Assembly: GCA_026391315.1 (NCBI GenBank)
Contig: JAPLDT010000045.1
Location: 1-64,000, forward strand
Origin: Bacteroidia bacterium
GTDB taxonomy: Bacteria > Bacteroidota > Bacteroidia > Bacteroidales > Prolixibacteraceae
DNA length: 64,000 bases
Reading direction: 5' to 3'
This document shows, piece by piece, positions 54,884-64,000 of the stretch; position 1 is the first letter of the stretch; every line of letters begins with the position of its first letter. The translations under genes were made by a program, and so were the position numbers. The notes beneath the pieces were generated by a model. The model was not told where the DNA came from, searched no databases, and saw only the letters and a program-made list of their open reading frames with translations.

Positions 54884-56038
54884 TTCAGGTAATTCATTTG
54901 ATTGATGATTTGAAGCCTGTTCATTTCGGAAATGGTCAGGTTATTTTTTGCCAGGGTATAATTGTTGACGGTGGCCAGGAAATCGATGAACCGAACCAGC
55001 CCCCTGGTAATCTCCACTTTGTATATTGCAATAAGTTTTTCCTGCTCAGACAGCTGACTTCTTATTCCCAAAATCAGATCATCCGTAAGTTTTAACTGTT
55101 CCGTAAGCTGGCTTAGGCGCTGCAGGTATTGAGAGGAGTAGAAATGTCGGTAACCCAATCTGCTGCTTTCAGTTAGCAATGTTTTGTTTTGCAGTAATTT
55201 GCGTTGTTTGCCGTCGTAGATGGGGAGCGCAAAGTTTAATCCGAAACTCGTGCCGAAATTATGTGGAATGTTTTCAGGCGAGAAGGCCAAAAATCCGGCG
55301 TCAGCAACAACATTCAGTTTAGGACGGTAGTTCAGGTCAATCAAATGCCTGCTGTTGATGTTTTTCAAACTGTCAATTCGGAATTTCATCATTGCAGGAG
55401 AGTCTATACTGGATCATACCCTGCTTGATGGCAATCTCCTGGGTGGTGATAGCGAGCGCCATGTTCATTCGGTCAGTCTGGAGATAGATTCCCTGATCCA
55501 CCAACGATTTCAAAATCTCCTGCTCCTCTTTGAGCAGATTTAGGGTTGATTGAATAAATTGAATTTGCCGGTAGTCAGCATATGCAGTAAGATACTGTGC
55601 AGTTATTCCGAGTTTGAGATCCGTTTCGGTTAACTTTGCATTAACTCCAATGGCCTGATTGGAAAGGGAAATATCCCTGAATTGGCTCTCTTTGATCCGT
55701 TTGTTGAGCAGCGGTTGCACCAGATTGACAAGGGCAGAAAAATTGCCCCCATTGGTGATGGCTTCTTCATAACCTATATTTTTGCCGGCAGGTGCGTACA
55801 GGGCTTGCGAAACCTGATTTATCTGTGGTTTGTAGGTGGCGCTGGTTAACAAACTGTCGAGGGTACCCGAGAGCAATTGGTTGTTGAACTCTTTGAGAAG
55901 CGGACTGTTTTCGAGTCCCTTTTTCAGGTAGAAATCGAGCGATTGGGCATTTGCCAAACAGCTGCAAGTCAGAAACAGTACAATTGCAAGTAAGTTCGAT
56001 AAGAAATGATTCTGTGGAAAATTGGGAGGAGTAAACAA
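54880..56038 (-). pseudogene. TolC-like outer-membrane efflux protein with a frameshift and deletion
   Basis: Two ORFs. The first (56038 down to about 55402) has a signal peptide (LLAIVLFLTCSCLANAQ) and long TolC helices (RIKESQFRDISLSNQAIG, LLKEEQEILKSLVDQGIYLQTD) ending QEIAIKQGMIQYR. The homology continues one frame over with SPAMMKFRIDSLKNINSRHLIDLNYRPKLN, then LNFALPIYDG and the last helices. A segment of perhaps 30-40 residues normally between them is absent, so a deletion plus frame change is likely. Paired with the MFP and RND genes below it in an operon. Confidence 0.78.
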
Positions 56039-56123
56039 GATTTCGCATTGCCCTAACGGGACAAAAAAGCAAATTCTAAACAGTCTCTTAATTTATTTCT
56101 TCCCATCTCTAGAATCCTAAAAC

Positions 56124-56155
56124 CGATAATTTTATCTATTTAGGTAAAATTATCG
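56124..56155. promoter_or_regulatory. 11-bp perfect hairpin in the divergent region before the ATPase gene
   Basis: CGATAATTTTA-TCTATTTAGG-TAAAATTATCG, followed by CTGTTTTTTTC. It lies between the TolC start and the AAA gene. It could be an operator or a rightward terminator; the region is otherwise very AT-rich. Confidence 0.5.
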
Positions 56156-56313
56156 CTGTTTTTTTCATTTATATTGACAAAAATATGGCAATAATATTGT
56201 TCAAATAGACAAAAAAGTAGCGATATTTTCGTAATATGTGTAGAAATAACCGAAAATAATTTTTATTTTCAGAAATATTTGCGATATTTGTGTACTCTAA
56301 AAGTCTATTTATC

Positions 56314-57492
56314 ATGTTAATAAGAGATATATACCTGAAAAAGATTGTTGCCGGATTCAAAATTGTCCAAATTGTTGTGTTGATAGGGGCACGTCAGGTC
56401 GGCAAAACCAGTATCATGAAGAGCTGTAAATGGGATAGAAAAGATCTTTTTCTGAACGGGCAGGATCCTGAAATAGCCGAGCTTTTCCAACGATTGTCAG
56501 ATATCGAACAATATTTGAGAGTATATCTGGATGAAAAACTGGATGGCTACCTGTTGCTGGATGAATTTCAATACATCGATGGAATCTCGACAATGCTGAA
56601 ACTGCTTACCGATAAGCATCCGCAATTGAAAATTCTCTGCTCTGGAAGTTCGAGCCTTGATATTTTGCAGCAGATTGAAGAATCATTGGCGGGAAGGGTG
56701 AGAACCATCGAAGTACTTTCCCTTTCGTTCGATGAATACCTGTTGTTCAGGGACGGGAGCTTACACAAATTGTACCAATCATTTGGCAGCGATACGGAGA
56801 CATCCGCCCTGACAGCCTCCATCGAAGAAGCGCTGTCAGAATACCTGCTTTATGGAGGACTTCCGCGCACGGCGCTCACCATTAATCCGGATGAAAAAAT
56901 TGAGATACTGGATGATATTTACAAAACATACCTTTTGCGCGATGTGAGAAGCTATGTGGCCAACCAGGATTTTGTTGGTTTCAACAAACTGCTGAGGTTA
57001 CTCGCTTCGCAAATCGGAAATCTGGTCAATATCAATGAAATCAGCCGGCAAACCGGCCTCACCTATAAAAAGTGCGAAGAATATCTTTTTTTGTTGGAGC
57101 AGATGTACATCATCAAAATGATTGAATTGGGACTTAGAAACATTCTGGATGGTAATTTTAAAGAATTAACTTTCCGTAACGACAATGGCCCAATATTCGA
57201 AAACTTTGTGATGCTTGAACTCTGGAGAAACAAGAAGCCGGGGGGGACCCTGCAATTTTACAGAACGACAGACGGGACTGAAGTTGATTTTGTTATGAAT
57301 CAGCTGAAAGAAGTATTGGCGATAGAATGTAAGTACAAAAATCTTCGGAAACCAATGAGTATAGCCAGTCTGAATAATTTTTGCAAAGCTGAATCCATCG
57401 AAAATAAATTTATTGTAAACAGGAATCTCAATACGACTTTCAACCAGACAAAATTTATTCAGGGATTTCTGGCGAACAGGGTTGGAAATTGA
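56314..57492 (+). CDS. AAA ATPase with DUF4143 nuclease-like domain
   Basis: A protein of about 392 residues; the ORF starts at 56290, but MLIRDIYLKKIV (56314) is the usual start. Walker A is GARQVGKTSIM, Walker B GYLLLDEFQYI, sensor region LCSGSSSLDIL, and the C-terminal DUF4143 has a PD-(D/E)xK-like GTEVDFVMNQLKEVLAIECKYK. Such proteins are widespread and patchily distributed, sometimes linked with phage defence or toxin-like functions; most have unknown roles. It is monocistronic and upstream AT-richness differs from its neighbours, consistent with horizontal arrival. Confidence 0.88.
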   Translation: MLIRDIYLKKIVAGFKIVQIVVLIGARQVGKTSIMKSCKWDRKDLFLNGQDPEIAELFQRLSDIEQYLRVYLDEKLDGYLLLDEFQYIDGISTMLKLLTDKHPQLKILCSGSSSLDILQQIEESLAGRVRTIEVLSLSFDEYLLFRDGSLHKLYQSFGSDTETSALTASIEEALSEYLLYGGLPRTALTINPDEKIEILDDIYKTYLLRDVRSYVANQDFVGFNKLLRLLASQIGNLVNINEISRQTGLTYKKCEEYLFLLEQMYIIKMIELGLRNILDGNFKELTFRNDNGPIFENFVMLELWRNKKPGGTLQFYRTTDGTEVDFVMNQLKEVLAIECKYKNLRKPMSIASLNNFCKAESIENKFIVNRNLNTTFNQTKFIQGFLANRVGN

Positions 57493-57509
57493 AAAGAAGT
57501 CTCTTCAGA

Positions 57510-58784
57510 TTATCTTTTAACTGAATTAATTACCCTATAACCAATCAGCCGGTCATATCTGGAAGAAAATCCACGATAGTAAACGAAAAGGTGGTAGTCG
57601 TTTTCCGTTTCCACATGACTACCTTCCAGAAAGGTGACATCAACACTCTTCTTTTCCGTATCGACGAGGGCATACTGGTAATCATAAAATCCCTGTTTCA
57701 GCAAGAGTGTGGCTTCATACAATTTGGTATCGGGTTGATAGATCATCTGATTGGCAGGCAGGCATTTCCAATCGGTAAGCGCCCCGAAAACATAAATCAG
57801 ATCATTGGTCACCAAATCCGGAGGTTGCAGCGTGAAATGTACATAGACGTAATCTGATTCGAGGTCGCTGTCACTTACACGATCATTTTTTACCAGGAAG
57901 TTGCCATTCAGATCCCCCCGCGACGAGTAGATTTCGGTGCGTGCTGAGAGATCTTTCTCCAGAAAAAGGTGATACCAGGGATCCTGGTATTCAATGGCAC
58001 GAATGCCCATCCCATTGGTCTGCAGATTCTTGGCGTTGAAATTCCTGAATTCGTTCCCTCCTTTGAAAAGACTATTTTTCCCTTCATACAGCAACTGGTT
58101 TTGCCTGATAAATGTTGGTTTTGTAATGAACAGCAGATTGTCCCTTCTTCCGTTTTGCATCACCACGGTCCTGATCTCATTCAAAGGATCTGTCACATTC
58201 AATTTTTGGTAGTTCACTGCAAATGCGATCTGCTGGCTGGGTCCGTTGTATCCTTCGAAAGATGCTTTCTGCACTTCACCCGTTAGTTCTGCCAAGGTTT
58301 CGGTTACATAAAACGGACGGATCATAACCGGATTCTCCTTGTTACCATCTTCCCATACTTTCAGCAGATAATTGCCTGACAGTAGTATTTTTACCTGGTC
58401 ATTGGGCAGAATAATCCTGTAATTGACAAATGGAATGGTCGTATTGATGGAGAAAGCATAATCGTTGACAGAATTTTCCTGAAATCCCTCCATGTATTCT
58501 GAAGTAGCCAGCCGCGAAGGATTCCACTCCGCATCGCATTGCGCAATGGTGTAGTGGTAATTCCGTGCCTCTCTTGATAAATGATCGAATTTGCATACCA
58601 GGTGCTGGCTGCTGCCCAGCTGAAGCACTGGAAGTGAAAATTCCCATCCCTCCGTGAAGAAAAGGACAGTGTGGATTTCCTTGCCGGTAAAGTATAAATC
58701 CTTATCTGTTTGAAGTTGCTGTGCCTTTGATGACGAAGAACAGACAAGGAAGAAGAGCGTAATCAACAAGTATTTTAATTTCAA
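57510..58784 (-). CDS. Type IX secretion system plug-type protein (DUF5103)
   Basis: A 424-residue secreted protein (signal YLLITLFFLVCSSSSKAQ). Conserved DUF5103 features are HLVCKFDHLSREARNYHYTIAQCDAEWNPS, SGNYLLKVWEDG, HLFLEKDLSARTEIYSSRGDLNGNF and FVYYRGFSSRYDRLIGYRVINS near the end. In the T9SS of Flavobacterium a homologous plug protein closes the SprA/Sov channel, so it probably works at the outer membrane. Other T9SS genes are not adjacent; only this one marks the system here. Confidence 0.87.
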   Translation of the reverse strand: MKLKYLLITLFFLVCSSSSKAQQLQTDKDLYFTGKEIHTVLFFTEGWEFSLPVLQLGSSQHLVCKFDHLSREARNYHYTIAQCDAEWNPSRLATSEYMEGFQENSVNDYAFSINTTIPFVNYRIILPNDQVKILLSGNYLLKVWEDGNKENPVMIRPFYVTETLAELTGEVQKASFEGYNGPSQQIAFAVNYQKLNVTDPLNEIRTVVMQNGRRDNLLFITKPTFIRQNQLLYEGKNSLFKGGNEFRNFNAKNLQTNGMGIRAIEYQDPWYHLFLEKDLSARTEIYSSRGDLNGNFLVKNDRVSDSDLESDYVYVHFTLQPPDLVTNDLIYVFGALTDWKCLPANQMIYQPDTKLYEATLLLKQGFYDYQYALVDTEKKSVDVTFLEGSHVETENDYHLFVYYRGFSSRYDRLIGYRVINSVKR

Positions 58785-58869
58785 CGCAGTCGGTATAATA
58801 TGAAAGTGAGATTTCCAGACTAAAAATAGTGCATCAAATACAATTTCTACCTCTTTTATTGCACTAAAA

Positions 58870-61800
58870 TTAATCGTTCAATTCCCTTAATTTCAGTTTA
58901 TAAACAACTTTAAAAATAATAGGGAATATGAAAAGTGTCAGAATGGTAGCTGTAACTAGTCCGCCAATAACGACAATGGCCAGAGGCCTGGAGGATTCAG
59001 ATCCGATACCGGTAGACATCGCTGCCGGTAGTAAACCAATGGCCGCAAGTGTCGCCGTCATCACGACGGGGCGTATCCGCGCGATCACACCGGCATGAAT
59101 GGCATGATCGAGATGCATCCTTTCGTGAAGGTTCTTTTTGAACTTGGAAAGCAATATCACATTGTTCTGAATACAGATGCCGAAGAGCGCTATAAACCCA
59201 ATCCCAGCTGAAATACCAAAGTTCATTCCAGTCAGGTGCAGGGCAAAAATTCCACCAATAATGGCAAATGGCACATTCAACAGGATCAGACTTGCATCGA
59301 TCACACTTCCGAATAAAATGAAGAGGATAAAAAAGATCAGCACTAAACTAATGGGTACCACTATTTTCAACTGTTTGGATGCACGCTGGAGATTTTCAAA
59401 GTCACCCTCCCAGGAGATGGAGTATCCTTTGGGCAGGGTGATGGCCTTGCCTACTTTTTTTTGCGCTTCTTCTATGGTTGAGCCCATATCCCGCCCACGG
59501 GCCGAGAATTTTAGTGCAATAAACCGCATGTTGTTGTCCCTGAAGATAAGGATTGGGCCGATCACTTTCCGAATATTCGCAATTTCCTTGATTGGTATCT
59601 GGGTTCCGGATAAAGTTGGAACCATCAGGTTACCAATCTCTTCTTCTGTCACACGGTGCTCGGGTGCATACCTGATGCGAATGTCGAATTTTTTATATCC
59701 CTCATAAAAGGAAGAGGCGGCTTTTCCACCAATGGCCATTTCAATTACCGCGTTACAATCCGCAGTAGCGACATTGTACAAGGCCATTTTGGTTTCATCC
59801 AGTTCAATTCGGAATTCGGGTTGACCGATATTCTTAATGACCCCCAAATCTTCAACGCCACGGATATCTTTCATGATTTGATAAATACTATCTGCCTTGG
59901 ATTCAAGGTATTCCAAGTTATCCCCATAGATTTTGACGGCAAGCGAACCTTTTACCCCGGAGACAGCCTCTTCAACATTGTCCTGAATAGGCTGTGAAAA
60001 GTTGAAGACAATGCCGGGATATTTGGATAATTTTTGCGTCATACGGACAATTAAATCGTCACGGTTCTCTTTCCTATCCATCGCTTTGGTATGGTTGATA
60101 TCAACATGGAACTCAACGTTGTAAAAACCCGTTGCATCTGTCCCGTCATTGGGCCTGCCGGTTTGTGACATCACCTGTTTGACCTCAGGGAAGGATTTCA
60201 GTATATGCCTCATATCCTCCGATATTTTAACCGATTCGTTCAGGGAGATGCTCATCGGCAAAGAAGCCCTGACGTAAATGGCCCCTTCGTTCAACTGGGG
60301 TAGAAATTCATTGCCCAGGAACTGATAAGAAAAAATACTAAAAACAAGAATCAGTCCGGCAATTGTAAGGCTGATCCTCTTGTTACGGTATGTCCTTTCG
60401 AAGAAGGAGGTTGTATATTTGGTGATGAAGGCAAGGAAAGGATTGTGTTTTTCCCTTACGTTCTTTTTGAACAGAAGGCTGGCCATTACCGGTGCAAAGG
60501 TTAGGGCAAAAATCAATGCCCCCAGCAAGGCAAATCCTAGTGTGAAGGCCAGTGGAGAGAACATTTTACCTTCAACTTTCTGAAATGAAAATATGGGCAA
60601 AAGGGCGGTAATAATGATTAGTTTGGAAATAAATATGGATTTACCCATTTCAGTTCCTGTCTCCTTGATCAGTCCAAGCTTGGAAAGTCGGTTGAATTTA
60701 TCCATGCCAATATCTTTGGCTTTCTTGTCGAGCGTGACAAAAATTCCCTCTACCATCACCACAGCACCATCGATGATAATCCCAAAATCTATGGCGCCCA
60801 TTGACAATAAATTGGCTGACATTCCTTTGAATCTCAGGCAGATGAAGGCAAAGAGCAGGGAAAGCGGAATAATTAGGGATACAATTACTGTGGTTCGCCA
60901 ATCCGCCATGAACAGAAATACAATGACAGTCACAAGTATAATCCCTTCCAGTAGGTTGTGAAGTACGGTATTGGTTGAATAATCGATCAGATCTTCCCGA
61001 TCATAAAAAGTATCCAGCTTTACATCGGAGGGAAGGATCTTTGTATTCAGGTCTTCAATTTTTTCTTTGACTTTGCCGATTACTTCGCTCGGATTCTGTC
61101 CTTTCCGCATCACGATGATCCCTTCAACCACATCGGGTTGGTCGTCCCTTCCGACCTGTCCCAGCCTTGGAAGGGAGGACTCTTTCACCTCAGCCACGTT
61201 CTTAATGAGAATCGGACTGCCCTGGACGTTTTTGATGATGATATCCCCAATTTCGTAAAATTTATCCAGAATACCGATTCCCCTCACCACGTATGCCTGG
61301 GAATTGTGTTCAATGACATCCCCGCCAACATTGATATTGCTCCTGTTGACTGCCTGATAAATCTCCAATGGGGTGATATTGTATTTGGCCAAAAGATTGG
61401 GATCGACCTGAATCTCGTAAGTTTTAACCTCACCGCCGAAACTAACTACATCGGCGACTCCCTGAACCGATTTGATTTGTCGTTCAACCACCCAATCCTG
61501 AATGGTCTTCAGCTCCCTTACTGTCCTTGAGTTACTTTTCAAGGTATACCTGAATATTTCCCCGGTGGGGCCATCGGGCGGCTCGACATCCGGTTTTACC
61601 CCTTCAGGCAGGTCAACCCCCGAAAGGAGATTGTTCACCTGTTGCCGTGCAAATGCATCGTCCACATCATCATCGAAAATGACTTTTACAACCGATAAAC
61701 CAAATAGGGTTGAGGATCGGACATCGATCTTTCTCTGAACGGAATTCATTTCTATTTCGATGGGGATCGTTACGTATCGCTCGATCTCTTCGGCACTACG

Positions 61801-61974
61801 ACCGGGCCATTGGGTAATTATAGAAATCTGCGTATTGGTTACGTCAGGAAATGCCTCTACCGGGGTTTTCAGATAGCTAAGAAGGCCCCAAATAACTACA
61901 ATTGCCAAACTGAAAAAAATGATAAACTTATTTCTAAGTGAAAAGGCGATGATATTTTTGATGAATTTATTCAT
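58870..61974 (-). CDS. czcA: CzcA-like heavy-metal RND efflux pump
   Basis: A 1034-residue RND transporter. The heavy-metal signature in TM4 is present as GAIDFGIIIDGAVVMVEGIF (DFG..IDGAVVMVE). The first loop starts DTQISIITQWPGRSAEEIERYVTIPIE, and TM7-12 follow LNEGAIYVRASLPM. The metal is not decided from sequence; Co/Zn/Cd or Cu/Ag are usual. It is followed upstream by the CzcB- and CzcC-like genes on the same strand, making a full tripartite pump. Confidence 0.9.
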   Translation of the reverse strand: MNKFIKNIIAFSLRNKFIIFFSLAIVVIWGLLSYLKTPVEAFPDVTNTQISIITQWPGRSAEEIERYVTIPIEIEMNSVQRKIDVRSSTLFGLSVVKVIFDDDVDDAFARQQVNNLLSGVDLPEGVKPDVEPPDGPTGEIFRYTLKSNSRTVRELKTIQDWVVERQIKSVQGVADVVSFGGEVKTYEIQVDPNLLAKYNITPLEIYQAVNRSNINVGGDVIEHNSQAYVVRGIGILDKFYEIGDIIIKNVQGSPILIKNVAEVKESSLPRLGQVGRDDQPDVVEGIIVMRKGQNPSEVIGKVKEKIEDLNTKILPSDVKLDTFYDREDLIDYSTNTVLHNLLEGIILVTVIVFLFMADWRTTVIVSLIIPLSLLFAFICLRFKGMSANLLSMGAIDFGIIIDGAVVMVEGIFVTLDKKAKDIGMDKFNRLSKLGLIKETGTEMGKSIFISKLIIITALLPIFSFQKVEGKMFSPLAFTLGFALLGALIFALTFAPVMASLLFKKNVREKHNPFLAFITKYTTSFFERTYRNKRISLTIAGLILVFSIFSYQFLGNEFLPQLNEGAIYVRASLPMSISLNESVKISEDMRHILKSFPEVKQVMSQTGRPNDGTDATGFYNVEFHVDINHTKAMDRKENRDDLIVRMTQKLSKYPGIVFNFSQPIQDNVEEAVSGVKGSLAVKIYGDNLEYLESKADSIYQIMKDIRGVEDLGVIKNIGQPEFRIELDETKMALYNVATADCNAVIEMAIGGKAASSFYEGYKKFDIRIRYAPEHRVTEEEIGNLMVPTLSGTQIPIKEIANIRKVIGPILIFRDNNMRFIALKFSARGRDMGSTIEEAQKKVGKAITLPKGYSISWEGDFENLQRASKQLKIVVPISLVLIFFILFILFGSVIDASLILLNVPFAIIGGIFALHLTGMNFGISAGIGFIALFGICIQNNVILLSKFKKNLHERMHLDHAIHAGVIARIRPVVMTATLAAIGLLPAAMSTGIGSESSRPLAIVVIGGLVTATILTLFIFPIIFKVVYKLKLRELND

Positions 61975-62066
61975 GGGACTCTTGCATGGATTATTGACAG
62001 AAATGTACTTTAGTTATCAAAAAATGGCCTTTTAAGTCCTTTTTTGCTCAACATATTTCCTGAAAC

Positions 62067-63091
62067 TTATTGAGTGATAGCATTGTAAATAATCAATTGC
62101 CGATTTGTTATCACTTTGTCCCCTTCTTTGATACCGCTGCGCACATAGGTGTAACTGCTGTTTTGAGTCACTTTATCAATCTTACGGATCTGGATATCAC
62201 ACTTGTCGTTAAAGACCAGCACCCAATATTGGTTCCGGTCGAAGATGACAGCGTTTGAAGGGATTGCAAGCATCAGTTTGTCTGTTATCTGATGAACCAT
62301 CACTTTGGCAAACATCTCCGGTTTCAGCTTGTAATCATCGTTGTTCAGTTTGATCAGCACCTTCATCGTTTTGTTGTCAGGATCGAGCATGTTATAAATT
62401 TTATCGATCTTCCCGGTATATTTTTTATCGGGATAGGATATGGTGGTGATTTCGACATTTTCATTTTCCTTCACCCCGGAAATATCCGACTCATAAACAT
62501 TTGCGAGCACCCAAACTTTCTTCAGGTCTGAAATAGTGAACAGGCTGGTGCTGTTGTCTGATCTGATCTGCATGTTGGTATTTACAAACTTTTCGACGAT
62601 AAATCCTGAAATCGGGGCTTTCACCAGATAGTCGTGTTGCGCATTAATTCCATAAATAGACAATACGGTGCTTGCCCTTTCCAGTTCTGATTTGGCTTTG
62701 TCGAGTTCCTTTTGTGCAGTAGTATATTCTTTGTCAGAAAGTATACCGCTTTTATTCATATCGGCAGCTGCCGAGAAATTTTTTTCTGCAATTGCGAGGT
62801 TGGATCGGGCTGTTACCAGGTCGTTCTCGGCTCCTGCCATTTCAGAACTTTTTATAACAGCCAGAATCTGACCTTTTTCGACGTGCGAACCCAGGGTAAC
62901 TTTTACATCTGTTACATTACCGCTTACCAGCGGATAGATGCGCACGACCTTCTCCTGGTCAAATGTTACCTTTCCAATCAGATTGAGTTCATTGAAAACC
63001 GGTTTCACATTTACCGTATCAACCCTTTGGTTTTATGGCTGAAGCAGCCTGCCAAAAGTGATAGAAATAGTAGAAGAATAATATTTTTCAT
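62067..63091 (-). pseudogene. czcB: CzcB-like membrane fusion lipoprotein with a frameshift near its N-terminus
   Basis: An ATG at 63091 opens MKNIILLLFLSLLAGC, a clear lipobox, then SHKTKGLIR and a stop. The rest of the protein starts in another frame as VDTVNVKPVFNELNLIGKVTFDQEKV and runs to the end with GSHVEKGQILAVI and YLVKAPISGFIVEKF as the lipoyl halves. So the lipoprotein signal and the body are separated by one frameshift near 63027, with some linker residues probably lost. The ORF in the track uses a GTG at 63008. Role: adaptor of the CzcA pump. Confidence 0.8.
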
Positions 63092-63195
63092 GCGTATATA
63101 ATTTGTTTTTTTAAGGTCGCATGGAATACCCACACTCTCATTTTCGGTTGGTTTGAAAATATTTTCATGGGTATTTCATCGTGCAAAATTTTGTT

Positions 63196-64000
63196 CTATT
63201 TGGTGTAAATAACATCTTTTCCAACGCTGTAATTGATATTTTCAAATGAATTGATCCTATTGTACAGTAGGTTGTTGAACTGCACGCAATTCTCCTTGTA
63301 GGCATCGTAATAATCCAGAAACTCGATCAGGCTGATGTTCTTCTTTTCATAGTTTTTCAGCATCTCCCTGTTTAATTCATCGAGATCCTTCATGAAATTC
63401 TGGTCGAATTTGTGGAAAAGCTGATTGTTTTGCCTGGCTGTCGCGAATGCCCCTATCACATCAGTCCTCATTTGGTCTTCCATGCTTTGCAACTTGTACT
63501 TGCTTCCATCCAGATTAAAGGCGGCAGATTTTATGTTTCCCTGGTTACGGTTGAAGAAGGGCAGGTCTATCTGTACCCCGATGAAGTTGTAATTGTGTAT
63601 GAAACTGCCATTCCTATCCCAGCCTCCGGAAAGGGTCAGGTCAGGAATCGCAACAGCTTTCTGGTAGGCCAGGTTGTATTCATTAATTTTCAGATCAGAC
63701 CTTGCCATCTTCAAGTCCTGCCGGTAGACTAATGCCGTATCAATCAAAACCTGAAGTTTCAGGGAATCCAGGGAGTCTTTTCCCAGGGAGGCTTCATTCA
63801 CCAGAGGTACATAATTGATGTTGGAAGTGTGCATCAATACATTAAAATCGCCCAGATTACCAATCAACTGGGTTGAATATCCAAGTTTTTCGTTCTCCAG
63901 TGAAAAAAGGGCGGATTTCAGCCTGAGCAACTCCTTTTTTGAGATATAGCCTTTTTCATATTGTGTCTGAAAAACATCGATCAGCTTGTTCAGTGAATAG
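63196..64000 (-). CDS. czcC: CzcC/TolC-like outer-membrane efflux protein, 5' end beyond the window
   Basis: The frame is open to the right edge; translation of the last bases gives NKLIDVFQTQYEKGYISKKELLRLKSALFSLENEKLGYSTQL, so the start lies outside. TolC-like helical repeats follow (ALVYRQDLKMARSDLKINEYNLAYQKAVAIPDLTLSGGWD and LPFFNRNQGNIKSA). The latter is the CzcC-typical FNRNQG. It ends NYSVGKDVIYTK. It is the outer-membrane channel for the CzcA/CzcB pump. Confidence 0.88.
   Translation of the reverse strand, partial: YSLNKLIDVFQTQYEKGYISKKELLRLKSALFSLENEKLGYSTQLIGNLGDFNVLMHTSNINYVPLVNEASLGKDSLDSLKLQVLIDTALVYRQDLKMARSDLKINEYNLAYQKAVAIPDLTLSGGWDRNGSFIHNYNFIGVQIDLPFFNRNQGNIKSAAFNLDGSKYKLQSMEDQMRTDVIGAFATARQNNQLFHKFDQNFMKDLDELNREMLKNYEKKNISLIEFLDYYDAYKENCVQFNNLLYNRINSFENINYSVGKDVIYTK

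Overview
The window comes from a Bacteroidota chromosome, most like the Bacteroidales/Marinilabiliales side of the phylum. I base this on gene content: a type IX secretion plug-type protein (DUF5103), short AMP nucleosidase, an HsdR-N-like nuclease domain beside holA, DUF5522, RibBA, many PAS hybrid kinases and CzcA/CusA-type efflux operons. Promoters of the Bacteroidota type (TTG/TTTG, about 19-22 nt, TAnnTTTG) sit ahead of a tRNA and a hydrolase gene. No rRNA, CRISPR array, transposase or integrase was seen.

Layout. 1-1.8 kb: a PAS histidine kinase running off the left edge. 1.9-18.4 kb: housekeeping genes (pruA, divIC/ftsB-like, yqgE, thioredoxin-like, a degenerate class IV aminotransferase, rhomboid, holA, AMP nucleosidase, GNAT, recR, cdd, glucosaminidase, fmt, DUF5522, ribBA, lptF/G, START-like), separated by REP-like inverted repeats. 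18.7 kb: tRNA-Met(CAT) with its own promoter and terminator. 18.9-31.1 kb: an accessory stretch of small membrane or secreted genes, some truncated, three large sensor kinases sharing duplicated modules, decayed gene fragments and an apparently exported Fe/Mn superoxide dismutase. 31.5-39.5 kb: a redox and nutrient cluster with a broken Crp-family gene, an outer-membrane protein behind an FNR-like box, an Rrf2-FNR pair, and a divergent porin-PstS-PstC-PstA-PstB operon without phoU. 39.6-42.4 kb: rluA-panB and a NagX-like acyltransferase. 42.8-44.7 kb: dnaK carrying a frameshift. 44.8-47.0 kb: an orphan divergent repressor/Cro-like switch and a hybrid kinase. 47.1-50.7 kb: a PagL-like deacylase, a repeat lipoprotein and a YncE-like propeller. 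50.9-56.0 kb and 58.9-64.0 kb: two RND efflux operons (RND, membrane fusion protein, TolC) flanking an AAA/DUF4143 ATPase and the T9SS plug protein.

How it fits together. The first 18 kb is ordinary core metabolism and information processing. The middle is sensing: membrane-bound PAS kinases, an FNR-type and an Fe-S Rrf2-type regulator, and a superoxide dismutase all point to redox or oxygen control, and the oxyanion (probably phosphate) uptake operon sits directly beside these regulators. The last 13 kb is export of metals or drugs.

The oddest property is that at least five genes (a PAS kinase, a crp-family gene, dnaK, a tolC and a czcB) are each broken by what looks like a short internal deletion that shifts the frame, and a sixth (hybrid kinase at 45.7 kb) seems to have lost most of a PAS domain in frame. 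Because dnaK is normally essential, either the sequence has assembly errors or the region is eroding. This needs to be settled before any of these genes is called dead.
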